From: Alphaproteobacteria bacterium
GTDB taxonomy: Bacteria; Pseudomonadota; Alphaproteobacteria; Geminicoccales; Geminicoccaceae
DNA length: 64,000 nt
NCBI GenBank assembly: GCA_026990035.1
Contig: JALSIM010000005.1
Coordinates: 1 to 64,000 of the forward strand
Direction: 5' to 3'
Under the pieces are notes generated by a model that made no database searches, was not told the DNA's origin, and was given only the letters and a program-made list of their open reading frames with translations. Each line of letters opens with the position of its first letter. The stretch's first letter is position 1. Positions 8,133 through 17,389 of the stretch are shown here, one piece after another. Both the position numbers and the translations under genes were made by a program.

Positions 8133-8885
8133 ATGACAGGCGGCAGCGCCGAACCGATCATCATCATGCGCGACGTCCACAAGTGGTTCGGGGAGTTCCA
8201 CGTCCTCAAGGGGATCAACCTCGAGGTCGGCAAGAGTCAGAAGGTGGTGGTCTGCGGCCCGTCGGGTTCCGGGAAATCGACCATGATCCGCTGCATCAAC
8301 CGGCTCGAGGAACATCAGCGGGGCGAGATCGTCGTCGACGGCATCGAGCTCACCTCGGACGTGAAGAACGTGGAAGCGATCCGCCGCGAGGTCGGGATGG
8401 TCTTCCAGTCGTTCAACCTGTTCCCGCATCTGACGGTGATCGAAAACCTGATCCTCGCACCGATGTGGGTGCGGCGGGTGCCGCGCAAGGAGGCCGAGGA
8501 GCTCGCCATGTCGCTGCTCGAGCGGGTCAAGATTCCCGAGCAGGCCCACAAATATCCGGGCCAGCTTTCCGGCGGGCAGCAGCAGCGGGTGGCGATCGCC
8601 CGGGCGCTGTGCATGAAGCCCAAGATCATGCTGTTCGACGAACCGACCTCGGCTCTCGACCCGGAGATGGTCAAGGAAGTGCTCGACGTGATGATCGAGC
8701 TCGCCAACGAGGGCATGACCATGGTGGTGGTCACCCACGAGATGGGCTTCGCCAAATCGGTGGCCGATTTCGTCGTCTTCATGGACGAAGGCGAGATCGT
8801 CGAGGTGGCGCCGCCGTCGGTGTTCTTCACGAACCCGAAGTCCGATCGGACCAAACTGTTCCTCAGCCAGATCCTCCAGCATTGA
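8133..8885 (+). CDS. aapP: General L-amino acid ABC transporter, ATP-binding protein AapP
   Basis: A 250-residue ATPase that energises the AapJQM importer. All motifs are present: Walker [11 protein letters not shown]-loop FQSFNLFPH, signature [15 protein letters not shown], Walker [14 protein letters not shown] and the switch His in VVTHEMGFA. It starts 37 nt after aapM and ends the operon. Confidence 0.96.
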   Translation: MTGGSAEPIIIMRDVHKWFGEFHVLKGINLEVGKSQKVVVCGPSGSGKSTMIRCINRLEEHQRGEIVVDGIELTSDVKNVEAIRREVGMVFQSFNLFPHLTVIENLILAPMWVRRVPRKEAEELAMSLLERVKIPEQAHKYPGQLSGGQQQRVAIARALCMKPKIMLFDEPTSALDPEMVKEVLDVMIELANEGMTMVVVTHEMGFAKSVADFVVFMDEGEIVEVAPPSVFFTNPKSDRTKLFLSQILQH

Positions 8886-9212
8886 TTTTTCATAACGTGC
8901 CTTATCGCGTTTTCACGGCGGAGGAACCGCGACGCGCGGGAAGGGCCGAAACGGGCCGCCCCTGACGGCCGGGGCCCGGGACGTCCCAACCCGCCTCCCA
9001 CCGACGCTCCCCGATCCGCGGCCCACGGCTCCGCCCGGCCGCGCGCCCCGCAATTCGCACCGCTTCCTGGCGCCCCACTCCGGCCCGGAATCCCGGCGCC
9101 GTCGCCCGCGCCATCTTCGCTGTCCTCACGCCGGGACCCCGCCCGGCGCCCCGGTCCCGGACCTTCCCGCGTCCATAACACATCATGGAAGAAGTGGATT
9201 GCATCATTTCCC
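8886..9212. other. Intergenic region between the aap and reductase operons
   Basis: The first ~40 nt after aapP are AT-rich, then the sequence is strongly GC-rich with weak self-complementary patches (for example GGCCG / CGGCC near 8955). No frame has a ribosome site or protein-like pattern. Termination of the aap transcript probably occurs here but no clear terminator is visible. Confidence 0.4.
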
Positions 9213-9245
9213 TTGACAAAAAATGTGAGATATGGCGTTTCACAT
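9213..9245 (+). promoter_or_regulatory. Putative promoter with inverted repeat for the reductase operon
   Basis: A perfect -35 hexamer TTGACA lies at 9213-9218, in a short AT-rich island 52 nt before the first gene. No good -10 is seen at the standard spacing. Just downstream ATGTGA (9223-9228) and TCACAT (9240-9245) form a perfect inverted repeat with an 11-nt spacer, overlapping where polymerase would bind. This suggests an operator for a repressor of sulfite/nitrite assimilation. Confidence 0.5.
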
Positions 9246-9269
9246 TATCGGATCTGCGAGGAACCAGTG

Positions 9270-9614
9270 ATGAAGGACAGCGGGATGGAAACGGATCGAC
9301 GGACCGGGACCATCATCACCGCCAACCGGCTGCGCGACGGGCGTGTCGTGTTCCTCGGCGCCGGCGGCTGGACGACGGAAATCGCGGACGCGACGGTCGC
9401 CAGCGACGAACAGGAGCGGCGGGCGCTCGAGGCGCTGGCCCGCCAGAGCGTGGTCACCTGCGAGGTGGTCGCCCCCTACCCCGTCGCCGTGGTCGACGAC
9501 CGTGGTCGGCCGGTGCCGGTCGCGCTCCGCGAGCGATGGCGCATTTTCGGGCCGGGCCCGGGTACCGAAACCGGCTACGCCGGGGGCGGGGAGGCCGTAC
9601 GTGTACCGGTATGA
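9270..9614 (+). CDS. DUF2849 protein, first gene of sulfite/nitrite reductase operon
   Basis: A 114-residue DUF2849 protein. The ATG at 9270 follows GAGGA at 9258-9262. The family pattern is clear: ITANRLRDGRVVFLGAGGW near the N-terminus, an EIADATVASDEQERRALEAL helix, then RERWRIFGPGPGTETGY. In alphaproteobacteria this gene regularly sits directly before the ferredoxin-type sulfite/nitrite reductase gene; its biochemical role is unknown to me. It overlaps the next gene by 14 nt, implying translational coupling. Confidence 0.85.
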   Translation: MKDSGMETDRRTGTIITANRLRDGRVVFLGAGGWTTEIADATVASDEQERRALEALARQSVVTCEVVAPYPVAVVDDRGRPVPVALRERWRIFGPGPGTETGYAGGGEAVRVPV

Positions 9615-11265
9615 CGATCGGGATGCCGAGTTCGTCCGCGAGCGCATCGCGCGGTTTCGCGACCAGGTCCAGCGACGTCTGCGCGGCGAGCTCGGTGAAG
9701 AGGAATTCCGCCCTTGGCGGCTGATGAACGGCGTCTATCTGCAGCTTCACGCCTACATGCTGCGGGTGGCGATTCCCTACGGCACCCTTTCCGCGGTCCA
9801 GCTCCGCCGACTCGCCGACATCGCCGAGCGCTACGATCGCGGCTACGGACATTTCACCACCCGCCAGAACATCCAGTTCAACTGGCCGCGGCTGGTGGAC
9901 ATCCCGGACATTCTGGAACAGCTCGCGGAAGTCGAGATGCACGCCATCCAGACCTCCGGGAACTGCATCCGCAACATCACCTGCGATCCCTGGGCCGGGG
10001 TGGCCGCCGACGAGATCGAGGATCCCCGTCCCTGGTGCGAACTCCTCCGCCAGTGGTCGAGCGACCACCAGGAATTCACGTTCCTGCCGCGGAAGTTCAA
10101 GGTCGCGGTGAGCGGCGGGCGACGAGACCGGGCGGCGGTCCGGATCCACGATATCGGCCTGCGTCTGCGTCACGACGACGAAGGGCGCACGGGCTTCGAG
10201 GTGATGGTGGGCGGCGGTCTCGGACGGACGCCGATCCTGGCGAAGACGATCCGCGAATGGATCCCGGGCGAGGAGCTGCTCTCCTATCTGACCGCCATCC
10301 TGCGCGTCTACAACCGCTACGGGCGACGCGACAACAAATACAAGGCACGCATCAAGATCCTGGTCCACGAGCTCGGCACGGAGGAGTTCCGGCGCCAGGT
10401 CGAAGCCGAATACACAGCCGGCCGCCGGCCCGAGCTGGCACGTCTGACGGTCGCCGAAATCGCCCGGATCCGTCCGTTCTTCGCCCCACCGGACTACGCC
10501 GACCGTTCGCCCGGGACGGATCCGTGCGCGAAGCATGCCGCGGCCGACGACGCCGCGTTCCGCCGCTGGCTGTCGGTCAACACCGCCGCCCACAGGCGGC
10601 CCGATCACGCCATCGTCGAGATCAGCCTCAAGCCGCCGGGCGGCGTCCCCGGCAACATGACGGCGGCCCAGATGCGCCTGGTCGCGACCCTCGCCGAACG
10701 CTGTTCCCACGGCGAAATCCGGGTGACCGCCGAACAGAACCTGGTCCTCCCCCATGTCGCCCGGGCCGATCTCCACACCGTCTGGGAAACCCTCGACACG
10801 GCAGGGCTCGCGACCCCCAATCTCGGCCATCTTTCCGACATCGTCGCCTGCCCCGGTCTCGATTTCTGCGCCCTCGCGACCGCCCGCTCCATCCCCGTGG
10901 CGCAGGCGATCGGCCGTCGTTTCGCCGATCTCGACCGGCAGTACGAGATCGGTCCCCTGAAGCTCAAGATGTCCGGCTGCATCAACGCCTGCGGTCACCA
11001 CCATGTGGCTCATATCGGCATCCTCGGTCTCGAAAAGCGGGGGCGCGAGTCCTACCAGATCACGCTCGGCGGCAGCGGCGGCGACGAGGCCGCGATCGGC
11101 CGCGTGCTCGGTCCCGGCTTCGCCGCCGAGGAGATCGTCGATGCGGTCGAGCGGGTGATCACCACCTATCTGACCAACCGACGGGATCCGCGGGAAACCT
11201 TCCTCGACTATCTCCGTCGGGTCGGCTTCCAGCCCTTCAAGGATGCACTCTATGCCCCTGTTTAA
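9601..11265 (+). CDS. cysI: Nitrite/sulfite reductase (sirohaem, 4Fe-4S)
   Basis: A 554-residue reductase of the six-electron sulfite/nitrite type. The GTG at 9601 is chosen because it gives the family N-terminus (YRYDDRDAEFVRERIARFRD) and follows GGGGAGG at 9588-9594. The frame is open upstream but there it shadows DUF2849. Signatures are GYGHFTTRQNIQFNW (substrate/sirohaem arm), EMHAIQTSGNCIRN, and the cluster ligands CPGLDFC and SGCINACGHHH. DUF2849 before it and DUF934 after it point to assimilatory sulfite reduction, though this family is often annotated as nitrite/sulfite reductase. No cysH, cysG or cysJ is nearby. Confidence 0.9.
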   Translation: MYRYDDRDAEFVRERIARFRDQVQRRLRGELGEEEFRPWRLMNGVYLQLHAYMLRVAIPYGTLSAVQLRRLADIAERYDRGYGHFTTRQNIQFNWPRLVDIPDILEQLAEVEMHAIQTSGNCIRNITCDPWAGVAADEIEDPRPWCELLRQWSSDHQEFTFLPRKFKVAVSGGRRDRAAVRIHDIGLRLRHDDEGRTGFEVMVGGGLGRTPILAKTIREWIPGEELLSYLTAILRVYNRYGRRDNKYKARIKILVHELGTEEFRRQVEAEYTAGRRPELARLTVAEIARIRPFFAPPDYADRSPGTDPCAKHAAADDAAFRRWLSVNTAAHRRPDHAIVEISLKPPGGVPGNMTAAQMRLVATLAERCSHGEIRVTAEQNLVLPHVARADLHTVWETLDTAGLATPNLGHLSDIVACPGLDFCALATARSIPVAQAIGRRFADLDRQYEIGPLKLKMSGCINACGHHHVAHIGILGLEKRGRESYQITLGGSGGDEAAIGRVLGPGFAAEEIVDAVERVITTYLTNRRDPRETFLDYLRRVGFQPFKDALYAPV

Positions 11266-11791
11266 GAACGGCCGCTTCGTCGACGATCCCTGGCTGTTCC
11301 TGGCCGACGGGGAACCGCTGCCGGGCGAAGGGATGGTCGTCGTCTCCCTGGCCCGCCTGCTCGGGTCGGAAGCCCCGGCCCTCGCCGATCGCGACGGCTG
11401 GCTCGGCGTCTCCCTCGCGCCCGCCGAGCCGGTGGAGAAGCTCCGCCCCTGGCTGCCGCGGCTGGCGCTGGTGGCGCTGGCGTTTCCGGTCTTCACCGAC
11501 GGTCGCCCCTTCAGTACCGCGCGGCTGCTCCGGGAGCGGTACGGTTTCACCGGCGAAATCCGGGCGGTGGGGCAGGTTCTGGTCGATCAGTATCCGTTCA
11601 TGGTCCGCTCGGGTTTCGATGCCTTCGCGGTCCCGCGCGGCTCGGAGCTGCGTGGCTGGCAGGAGCGTGCCCGCCCGCACCTCGTCTACCAGCCGGACGG
11701 TCGGGGCGAAGCGCCTTCGATCTGGCGCCTCCGGCATCCGGATCCCGGCCCCGCCTCTCCCCGGGGAATCCCGCGCATGACCACCGCCTAG
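11252..11791 (+). CDS. DUF934 protein of sulfite reduction operon
   Basis: A 179-residue DUF934 protein (MPLFKNGRFVDDPW ... LVALAFPVFTDGRPFSTARLLRERYGFTGEIRAVGQVLVDQ). The ATG at 11252 is preferred over one at 11243 because AAGGA at 11239-11243 is then correctly spaced. It overlaps the reductase by 14 nt. The family is almost always linked to sulfite reductase or cysH and its role is unresolved. Its stop codon overlaps the stop of the convergent gene by 4 nt, so there is no room for a separate terminator. Confidence 0.88.
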   Translation: MPLFKNGRFVDDPWLFLADGEPLPGEGMVVVSLARLLGSEAPALADRDGWLGVSLAPAEPVEKLRPWLPRLALVALAFPVFTDGRPFSTARLLRERYGFTGEIRAVGQVLVDQYPFMVRSGFDAFAVPRGSELRGWQERARPHLVYQPDGRGEAPSIWRLRHPDPGPASPRGIPRMTTA

Positions 11792-13194
11792 CGCCGCGCC
11801 GCGCGCTCCGTCACGGCCGCGGTCGCGATCTCGAGGAACACCAGAGCCGTCTCGGCGCGGTTGCGGAGTTCCCGTGGGCCGTCCTCGGAGGCGACCAGGA
11901 CGTCACCCGGCCCCACCCGCTTCCCGTCCGGGGCGAGTTCGCCTTCGCCGGCGACGACGAATCGCAACGCCGCCGCTCCCGCCCCGAGACGGATGCGGGC
12001 CCCCGGGGCGAGCCGGCGTTCGACGACCCGATAGCCGGCGCCCTCGGCGACCCGGATTTCCTCGCCCCAGCTCCGCGTCTCGGCGAGATGACGAACGACT
12101 TCCGGCCGCCCTTTCCGTCCCAGACGGGCCACCGCCTGCTTGATCGCGTCGCTCGCCTCCCGCCCGGCCACAAGTACCGCGTCCGCCGTCTCGATCACCG
12201 CGAGATCACGGACTCCGGCGAGCACCACCAGCCGATGATGCGCCTCCACCAGACTGTCCACCGTCTCTTCGAGAACCACATCGCCCCGGCGGGCGTTGCC
12301 CGCCTCGTCGCGTTCCGCGAGCTCCCAGAGAGCGTGCCAGGAACCGACATCGGACCAGCCCGGATCGCAGGGGGTGACGGCGATACGGTCGCTGCGTTCC
12401 ATCACCGCCTTGTCGATCGGCGCCGCCGGGATCCGGCCGTAGAGATCCTCCGGGAGTCGCAGCGCCGTTCCCTCTTCCATCGCTTCGAAGGCCAGCCGGC
12501 TGGCGGCGGCGATCTCCGGCTCGTGACGGGCGAGCTCGGCGAGAACGGTATCGGCACGCATCAGGAAGATCCCGGCGTTCCAGAGATGATCCCCGCTCGC
12601 CAGCATCGCCTCGGCGCGGGACCGTTCGGGCTTTTCCACGAAGCGCCGCACCTCGTGCAGCCCCGGCCAGCGCTCGATGGCCGGGCCGAGGGCGATGTAG
12701 CCGAACCCGGTTTCGGGACGGTCGGGCGTGATGCCGAAGGTGACGATACGGCCCGCGGCCGCCGCCTCGAGACTGGCCGCGACCGCCTCCTCGAGCACGC
12801 CCGGCCGGGCGAGGAGATGATCGGAAGGGCAGACGAGGAGGATGCTGTCGGGGCCGAAGCGGGCGGTTGCCCGGTGCGCGGCGACCGCGATCGCCGCCGC
12901 CGTGTTGCGGGGCTGCGGCTCCAGCAGCAGATTCTCGCCCAGTTCGTCCGCGACCTCGAGGAGCTGCCGGCGCAGCAGCAGTTCCTGGGACGCGGCGCCG
13001 ATGGTGATCACCCGCTCCGGTGGCGCCTGGGCGAGCAGTCGCCTCGCGGTCCGTTGCAGCAGCGAGACGCTCCCGAGCAGCGGCGCCAGATGTTTGGGCA
13101 CCACCGTCCGACTCACCGGCCACAGTCGTGTACCGGAACCGCCGGCGAGCAGGACGGGAACGAGGGCTTCGGAAGGTTGGGAGCGATCGGCCAT
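11788..13194 (-). CDS. manC: Mannose-1-phosphate guanylyltransferase (ManC-like)
   Basis: A 468-residue enzyme making GDP-mannose from mannose-1-phosphate and GTP for polysaccharide synthesis. The start at 13194 follows GAGGAAA and gives the expected N-terminus; the frame is open about 35 codons further upstream without a site. It shows VLLAGGSGTRLWPVSR (nucleotide-binding signature), the PKHLAPLLG segment and FVEKP (active site). A C-terminal cupin-like part (about 370-468) corresponds to the phosphomannose isomerase half of type II enzymes. That part is poorly conserved: I do not see the QxHxHR zinc motif, so isomerase activity is doubtful. It stands alone, divergent from a diguanylate cyclase. 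Confidence 0.85.
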   Translation of the reverse strand: MADRSQPSEALVPVLLAGGSGTRLWPVSRTVVPKHLAPLLGSVSLLQRTARRLLAQAPPERVITIGAASQELLLRRQLLEVADELGENLLLEPQPRNTAAAIAVAAHRATARFGPDSILLVCPSDHLLARPGVLEEAVAASLEAAAAGRIVTFGITPDRPETGFGYIALGPAIERWPGLHEVRRFVEKPERSRAEAMLASGDHLWNAGIFLMRADTVLAELARHEPEIAAASRLAFEAMEEGTALRLPEDLYGRIPAAPIDKAVMERSDRIAVTPCDPGWSDVGSWHALWELAERDEAGNARRGDVVLEETVDSLVEAHHRLVVLAGVRDLAVIETADAVLVAGREASDAIKQAVARLGRKGRPEVVRHLAETRSWGEEIRVAEGAGYRVVERRLAPGARIRLGAGAAALRFVVAGEGELAPDGKRVGPGDVLVASEDGPRELRNRAETALVFLEIATAAVTERAARR

Positions 13195-13317
13195 CGCGCT
13201 TTCCTCGGCAATCCCTTCAGGGACGCGAACATCCCGGGCATGGCATATGTGGCGGATGGCGGCAAGCCTCGCGTGAAGCGCGAATCTCTCCGCCCCCATC
13301 CCTATTTCACGTTTTCC

Positions 13318-13334
13318 ATCGGTTTTTAACCGAT
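13318..13334. promoter_or_regulatory. 17-bp perfect palindrome in manC / GGDEF intergenic region
   Basis: ATCGGTT (13318-13324) and AACCGAT (13328-13334) flank a TTT spacer in the AT-rich space between the two divergent genes. The position suits an operator or a short hairpin. No regulator gene lies next to it. Confidence 0.45.
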
Positions 13335-13391
13335 TGTTGGCATTTGCCTGTCAAAACGGGCGACGAAGCGGATCACGAGGGCCCGTCCCAG

Positions 13392-14486
13392 ATGGCGCAG
13401 GACAGCGAAGCAGGCAATCTCTTCTCCGTCGGACAGCGGGCGATGGCGGCGATGCAGGCTCACGGCATCGAGCCGACGCCGGAGAATTATCTCGTCTGGT
13501 TCACGCATTTCGCCGGAGAGAACCCCGCCCTCAGCCGTCTCATCAGACTGCTCGAGGACAACAACGACGGATTCGACGCCGAACGGTGTCAGGAACTCTA
13601 CCAGCGCTTCTTCGTGCGTGACGACGCCGCCCGGGTGGTCCACGAGGCCAGCAGCCGGGTCGAGGACCTCCTTTCGAGCCTGGTGAAACAGCTCACGGCG
13701 CAGCGGGAGGAAAGTGAAGCCGCCTCCGACCGGATCGATGCCCTGGGCACCATCATCGGCAAGGACGGGCGGAGCGAGACCCTCGCCAAGATCGCGCTGG
13801 CACTGCGGAACGAAACCCGCCGCATGGCGAAGAACGCCCGCGAGCTCGGCAAGGAGCTGCGGGCCAGCAGCAACCAGGTGGCGATTCTGCGGGCGAGTCT
13901 CGAGCGGGTGCGCCGGGAGGCGGAGACCGATCCCCTGACCGGGCTCGCCAACCGCAAGACCTTCGAGGCGGCGCTGCGGCGTCTCGCCGCCGAGGCGGTG
14001 GAAAAGGGCACGCCGCTGTCGCTGGTCGTGGTCGATATCGACCACTTCAAGCGCTTCAACGATACCTTCGGCCACCGGACGGGCGACGTGGTGCTCAAAC
14101 TGATGGCTTCCAGATTGCGCAATTCGGTGCGCGAACGGGACATCGCGGCCCGCTACGGCGGCGAGGAGTTCGTCCTCTTGCTTCCCTCCACCGATCTCGA
14201 CACCGCCGTCGAACGCGCCGAATCCATCCGCGCCGACGTGGCTTCCCATCGGCTGAGGGCGCGCGGCAGCGGCAAGGATCTCGGGGTCGTCACCCTGTCC
14301 ATGGGCGTCGCCGAGTATCGTCCCGGCGAGCCGCTCTCGGAATTCTTCGAACGCGCCGACCAGGCCCTCTATCTGGCCAAGCAGCAGGGCCGCAACCGCG
14401 TTGTCGACGAACGTGCCCTGGCCAAGACGGATCCGGCGACCTCCGCCGGCGACGCGATGCAGGACTGCGCACCGGCTCCCGCTTGA
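13392..14486 (+). CDS. Diguanylate cyclase with intact active and inhibitory sites
   Basis: A 364-residue soluble protein making cyclic di-GMP from two GTP. Residues 1-165 are helical with a conserved opening (ENYLVWFTHFAGENPALSRLI) seen in other alphaproteobacterial GGDEF proteins, followed by a coiled-coil region. The GGDEF domain starts at DPLTGLANR (180-188). The active motif is GGEEF at 256-260 and the inhibitory I-site RERD at 247-250, exactly five residues before it, so product feedback control is expected. No membrane segment or recognisable sensor domain is present. The ATG at 13392 is about 11 nt from a GAGGG site, so the exact start is less certain. Confidence 0.9.
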   Translation: MAQDSEAGNLFSVGQRAMAAMQAHGIEPTPENYLVWFTHFAGENPALSRLIRLLEDNNDGFDAERCQELYQRFFVRDDAARVVHEASSRVEDLLSSLVKQLTAQREESEAASDRIDALGTIIGKDGRSETLAKIALALRNETRRMAKNARELGKELRASSNQVAILRASLERVRREAETDPLTGLANRKTFEAALRRLAAEAVEKGTPLSLVVVDIDHFKRFNDTFGHRTGDVVLKLMASRLRNSVRERDIAARYGGEEFVLLLPSTDLDTAVERAESIRADVASHRLRARGSGKDLGVVTLSMGVAEYRPGEPLSEFFERADQALYLAKQQGRNRVVDERALAKTDPATSAGDAMQDCAPAPA

Positions 14487-14599
14487 CCTCGCGCGACGCT
14501 CGGCGCATCTCGTCTCCCGTCCCGTTACGACGGATGCGCCCGGCCGATGAGGCATCGGCCGGGTCGGTGCTCGATCGGAACAGGAGGGGAGGTTCGTCG

Positions 14600-16258
14600 A
14601 TGACCACCGCGCCGCGAATCCGCGCCCATCCGGAATCCTGTCCCTATCAGCGGCGGCTCGACAGGAACCCGGCCAACTTCGCGCCCCTCACCCCCCTCAC
14701 CTTTCTCGAACGAACCGCCGACGTCCATCCGCAGCTTCCGGCGGTGGTGCACGGCGGAGCGCGGCTCTCCTACGCCGAGTTGCGGGCCCGCGTCCGCCGC
14801 CTCGCCTCCGCTCTCGAAGCCCGCGGCATCCAGCCCGGGGACACGGTCGCCGTCATGGCCCCCAACATCCCGCCGATGCTGGAGGTGCATTTCGGCGTGC
14901 CGATGGCCGGGGCGGTCCTGAACGCCCTCAACATCCGCCTCGATCCCCGGACCATCGCCTTCATTCTCGAGCACAGCCGCGCGAAGCTGCTGATCACCGA
15001 CAGCGAATTCGCACCCGTGGTGGGCAAGGCCCTGGACATCCTCGACCGGCGGCCGCTGGTGGTGGACATCCTCGATCCCGAGTTCGCCGGCCCCCACATC
15101 CGCCTCGGCCCCCTCACCTACGAAGAGCTGCTGGAGGAAGGGGATCCCGAGACACCGCCCTGCTTTCCGGCCGACGAATGGCAGGCGATCTCCCTCAACT
15201 ACACCTCCGGCACCACCGGCAATCCGAAGGGCGTGGTCTACCATCACCGCGGCGCCTACCTGAATGCCATGGGCAATGCGCTGGTCTGGCAGATGGGCCA
15301 TTTTCCCGTCTATCTCTGGACCCTGCCCATGTTCCATTGCAACGGCTGGTGCTTTCCCTGGACCGTCACCCTCCAGGCCGGCACCCACGTCTGTCTGCGC
15401 CGGGTGGAGGCGGCGGCGATCTTCCGGGCGATCGCCGAACAGCGGGTGACCCATCTCTGCGGGGCCCCCATCGTCATGGGGATGCTCGTCAACGCCCCCG
15501 AAGCCGCCCGTCGGTCGTTCGACCAGCGGGTCCGCATGATGACCGCCGCCTCCGCACCCCCGGCGGCGGTGCTCGAACGGATGGCGGCCCTCGGCATCGA
15601 GGTCACCCATGTCTACGGGCTGACCGAGGTCTACGGGCCGGCCACGGTCTGCGCCCGTCAGCCCGAGTGGGAGGCTCTCCCCGCGGCCGAACGCGCGCGC
15701 CTGCTGGCCCGCCAGGGGGTCCGCTATCCGGTGCTCGAGGGGCTCGAGGTGATGGATCCGGAGACCATGCGGCCGGCCCCCCGGGACGGCGTCAGCATGG
15801 GCGAAATCATGATGCGCGGCCATATCGTGATGAAGGGCTATCTCGACAATCCGGAGGCCACCGAAGCGGCCTTCGACGGTGGCTGGTTCCACACCGGCGA
15901 TCTCGCGGTGATGCACCCCGACGGCTATCTGGAAATCAAGGACCGCTCCAAGGACATCATCATCTCCGGCGGCGAGAACATTTCCAGCATCGAGGTGGAG
16001 GCCGCGATCTATCGTCATCCCGAGGTCCTGGAGGCGGCGGTGGTGGCGAAGCCGGACGAGAAATGGGGCGAAACCCCCTGCGCCTTCGTCACCCTGCGCG
16101 AGGGCTCGACCCTCACCGCCGAGGAACTGCTCGCCTTCCTGCGCGGCGAACTGGCCGGCTACAAGCTGCCACGGACCATCGTCTTCGGCGAGCTTCCCAA
16201 GACCTCGACCGGCAAGGTGCAGAAGTTCGTTCTGCGCGAACGGGCACGCCGGCTCTGA
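14600..16258 (+). CDS. Acyl-CoA synthetase (AMP-forming), DmdB-like subgroup
   Basis: A 552-residue acyl-CoA ligase that activates a carboxylic acid via an acyl-adenylate. The ATG at 14600 follows GGAGGGGAGG (14583-14592). Signatures are the P-loop YTSGTTGNPKGV, HVYGLTEVYGP, GWFHTGD, and the catalytic lysine in KTSTGKVQKF near the C-terminus. The overall pattern (LTPLTFLERTADVHP, MFHCNGWCFPW) fits the subgroup with 3-methylmercaptopropionyl-CoA ligase and medium-chain fatty acid ligases. The physiological acid cannot be deduced, and no DMSP-demethylation genes are nearby. Confidence 0.88.
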   Translation: MTTAPRIRAHPESCPYQRRLDRNPANFAPLTPLTFLERTADVHPQLPAVVHGGARLSYAELRARVRRLASALEARGIQPGDTVAVMAPNIPPMLEVHFGVPMAGAVLNALNIRLDPRTIAFILEHSRAKLLITDSEFAPVVGKALDILDRRPLVVDILDPEFAGPHIRLGPLTYEELLEEGDPETPPCFPADEWQAISLNYTSGTTGNPKGVVYHHRGAYLNAMGNALVWQMGHFPVYLWTLPMFHCNGWCFPWTVTLQAGTHVCLRRVEAAAIFRAIAEQRVTHLCGAPIVMGMLVNAPEAARRSFDQRVRMMTAASAPPAAVLERMAALGIEVTHVYGLTEVYGPATVCARQPEWEALPAAERARLLARQGVRYPVLEGLEVMDPETMRPAPRDGVSMGEIMMRGHIVMKGYLDNPEATEAAFDGGWFHTGDLAVMHPDGYLEIKDRSKDIIISGGENISSIEVEAAIYRHPEVLEAAVVAKPDEKWGETPCAFVTLREGSTLTAEELLAFLRGELAGYKLPRTIVFGELPKTSTGKVQKFVLRERARRL

Positions 16259-16276
16259 CTGACGGCGCGGCGGCCG

Positions 16277-17128
16277 TCACAGGGTCGTGCCGGTCACCTC
16301 GCGGAACCGCCGCAGGTCGCTGGCGGCCACCGTTCCGACGGCGCCGAAGACGAAGTCGTCCTCCCACCAAATGTAGGCGTCGGACCCCAAGGCCTGGACC
16401 AGCGAGGCGCCCTCCCCGCGGTCGGCCACGAACACCACCACCTCCCTGCCGGCGAGGCCGTAGATCACCGCCGGCACCGGCCGTCCCCCGAGACTGGTCA
16501 CCCGCGCCCCGCGCAGCTCGAAGCCCCGGGGGGGCGGCGGTACCGGATAGGCGCGTCCGAAGCTGGCCCGCAGCCACTCGACGAGGCGACCGGGATCGGC
16601 GGTCTCGATGGCGCCGAAGCCACCTTCCGGGAGCGGGTCGAAACCGGTGGACAGGTCGCCCCGAGCCCCTCCCGGTGCGGCCCCGAACAGGCCCGCCGCG
16701 ATCTCGAAGACCGTGGCCGCCGCCGCCGCCAGCATGGCCAGACCCACGAAGCGGGCCAGATAGCGGGCGAGCAGGGGGCGCAGGGAGCGCCTTTCCGCGC
16801 CCTCGCCCCCCCCGTCGGTCGCGATCCGCGTTTCGCTGGCCGCCCGCGCCGGCGCCGCGGAGGGCAGCGGCGGCGGTGGCAGCGCCAGCGGTGTCCGCGG
16901 TTCGGTCTCGCCGACCAGATCCACCTCCAGACCCGCCCACAGCGGCAGGCTTTCCTGCATGGATCGAAAACGGCTCTGGAGCTGCCTTTCGAAGGTCTGC
17001 AAGCGGTGTACGCGCAGGCGACAGTCGCTACAGACGAGGAGATGCTGCTTGAGGGCGCGCAGGCGACCGCGTGCGAGCTGGCCGTCGAGATGTGCTTCCA
17101 GATAGCGTTCGAGGTCCGCGCAGTTCAT
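16277..17128 (-). CDS. Anti-sigma-factor-like membrane protein with zinc-finger N-terminus
   Basis: A 283-residue single-pass membrane protein. The ATG at 17128 sits behind GGAGGAGG. Residues 1-50 form a zf-HC2 anti-sigma zinc finger (CADLERYLEAHLDGQL ... HLLVCSDCR, the HxxxCxxC pattern). A low-complexity Pro/Ala linker follows, then a transmembrane helix near 125-148 (FVGLAMLAAAAATVFEIAAG) and a periplasmic domain ending in ASDLRRFREVTG. This is the layout of RsiW/ChrR-type anti-sigma factors that hold an ECF sigma factor at the membrane. No sigma factor gene is adjacent: the upstream neighbour is a divergent EF-G paralogue. The partner must be encoded elsewhere or the protein has another role. 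Confidence 0.75.
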   Translation of the reverse strand: MNCADLERYLEAHLDGQLARGRLRALKQHLLVCSDCRLRVHRLQTFERQLQSRFRSMQESLPLWAGLEVDLVGETEPRTPLALPPPPLPSAAPARAASETRIATDGGGEGAERRSLRPLLARYLARFVGLAMLAAAAATVFEIAAGLFGAAPGGARGDLSTGFDPLPEGGFGAIETADPGRLVEWLRASFGRAYPVPPPPRGFELRGARVTSLGGRPVPAVIYGLAGREVVVFVADRGEGASLVQALGSDAYIWWEDDFVFGAVGTVAASDLRRFREVTGTTL

Positions 17129-17389
17129 CGCCTCCTCCCCGGGGAGGTTCTCTCCCTGTCCGGTCGCCCTCACCTCCCGACCCGGATCAAACCTCACTTT
17201 TCCCGAAACCGTGGACGAGTGCAACGGTGGATTCGTCGCCGTCGGCACCGGAAGGCCCGCGCATTAGCGGTTGCCATGCGCCGCGCATCGGTCAAATTAG
17301 ACCCCAAGCAGGCGCGGGACCAGCCGCCCGCCGCGGGCACCGCCGTGGACCGTGGCCGCGGCGTGTCCTCGCAACCTTCGGGAGGTGAC

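Noticed and set aside
9223-9245. CRP/FNR binding site
   Set aside because: The half-sites match TGTGA / TCACA but the 11-nt spacer is wrong for this family.
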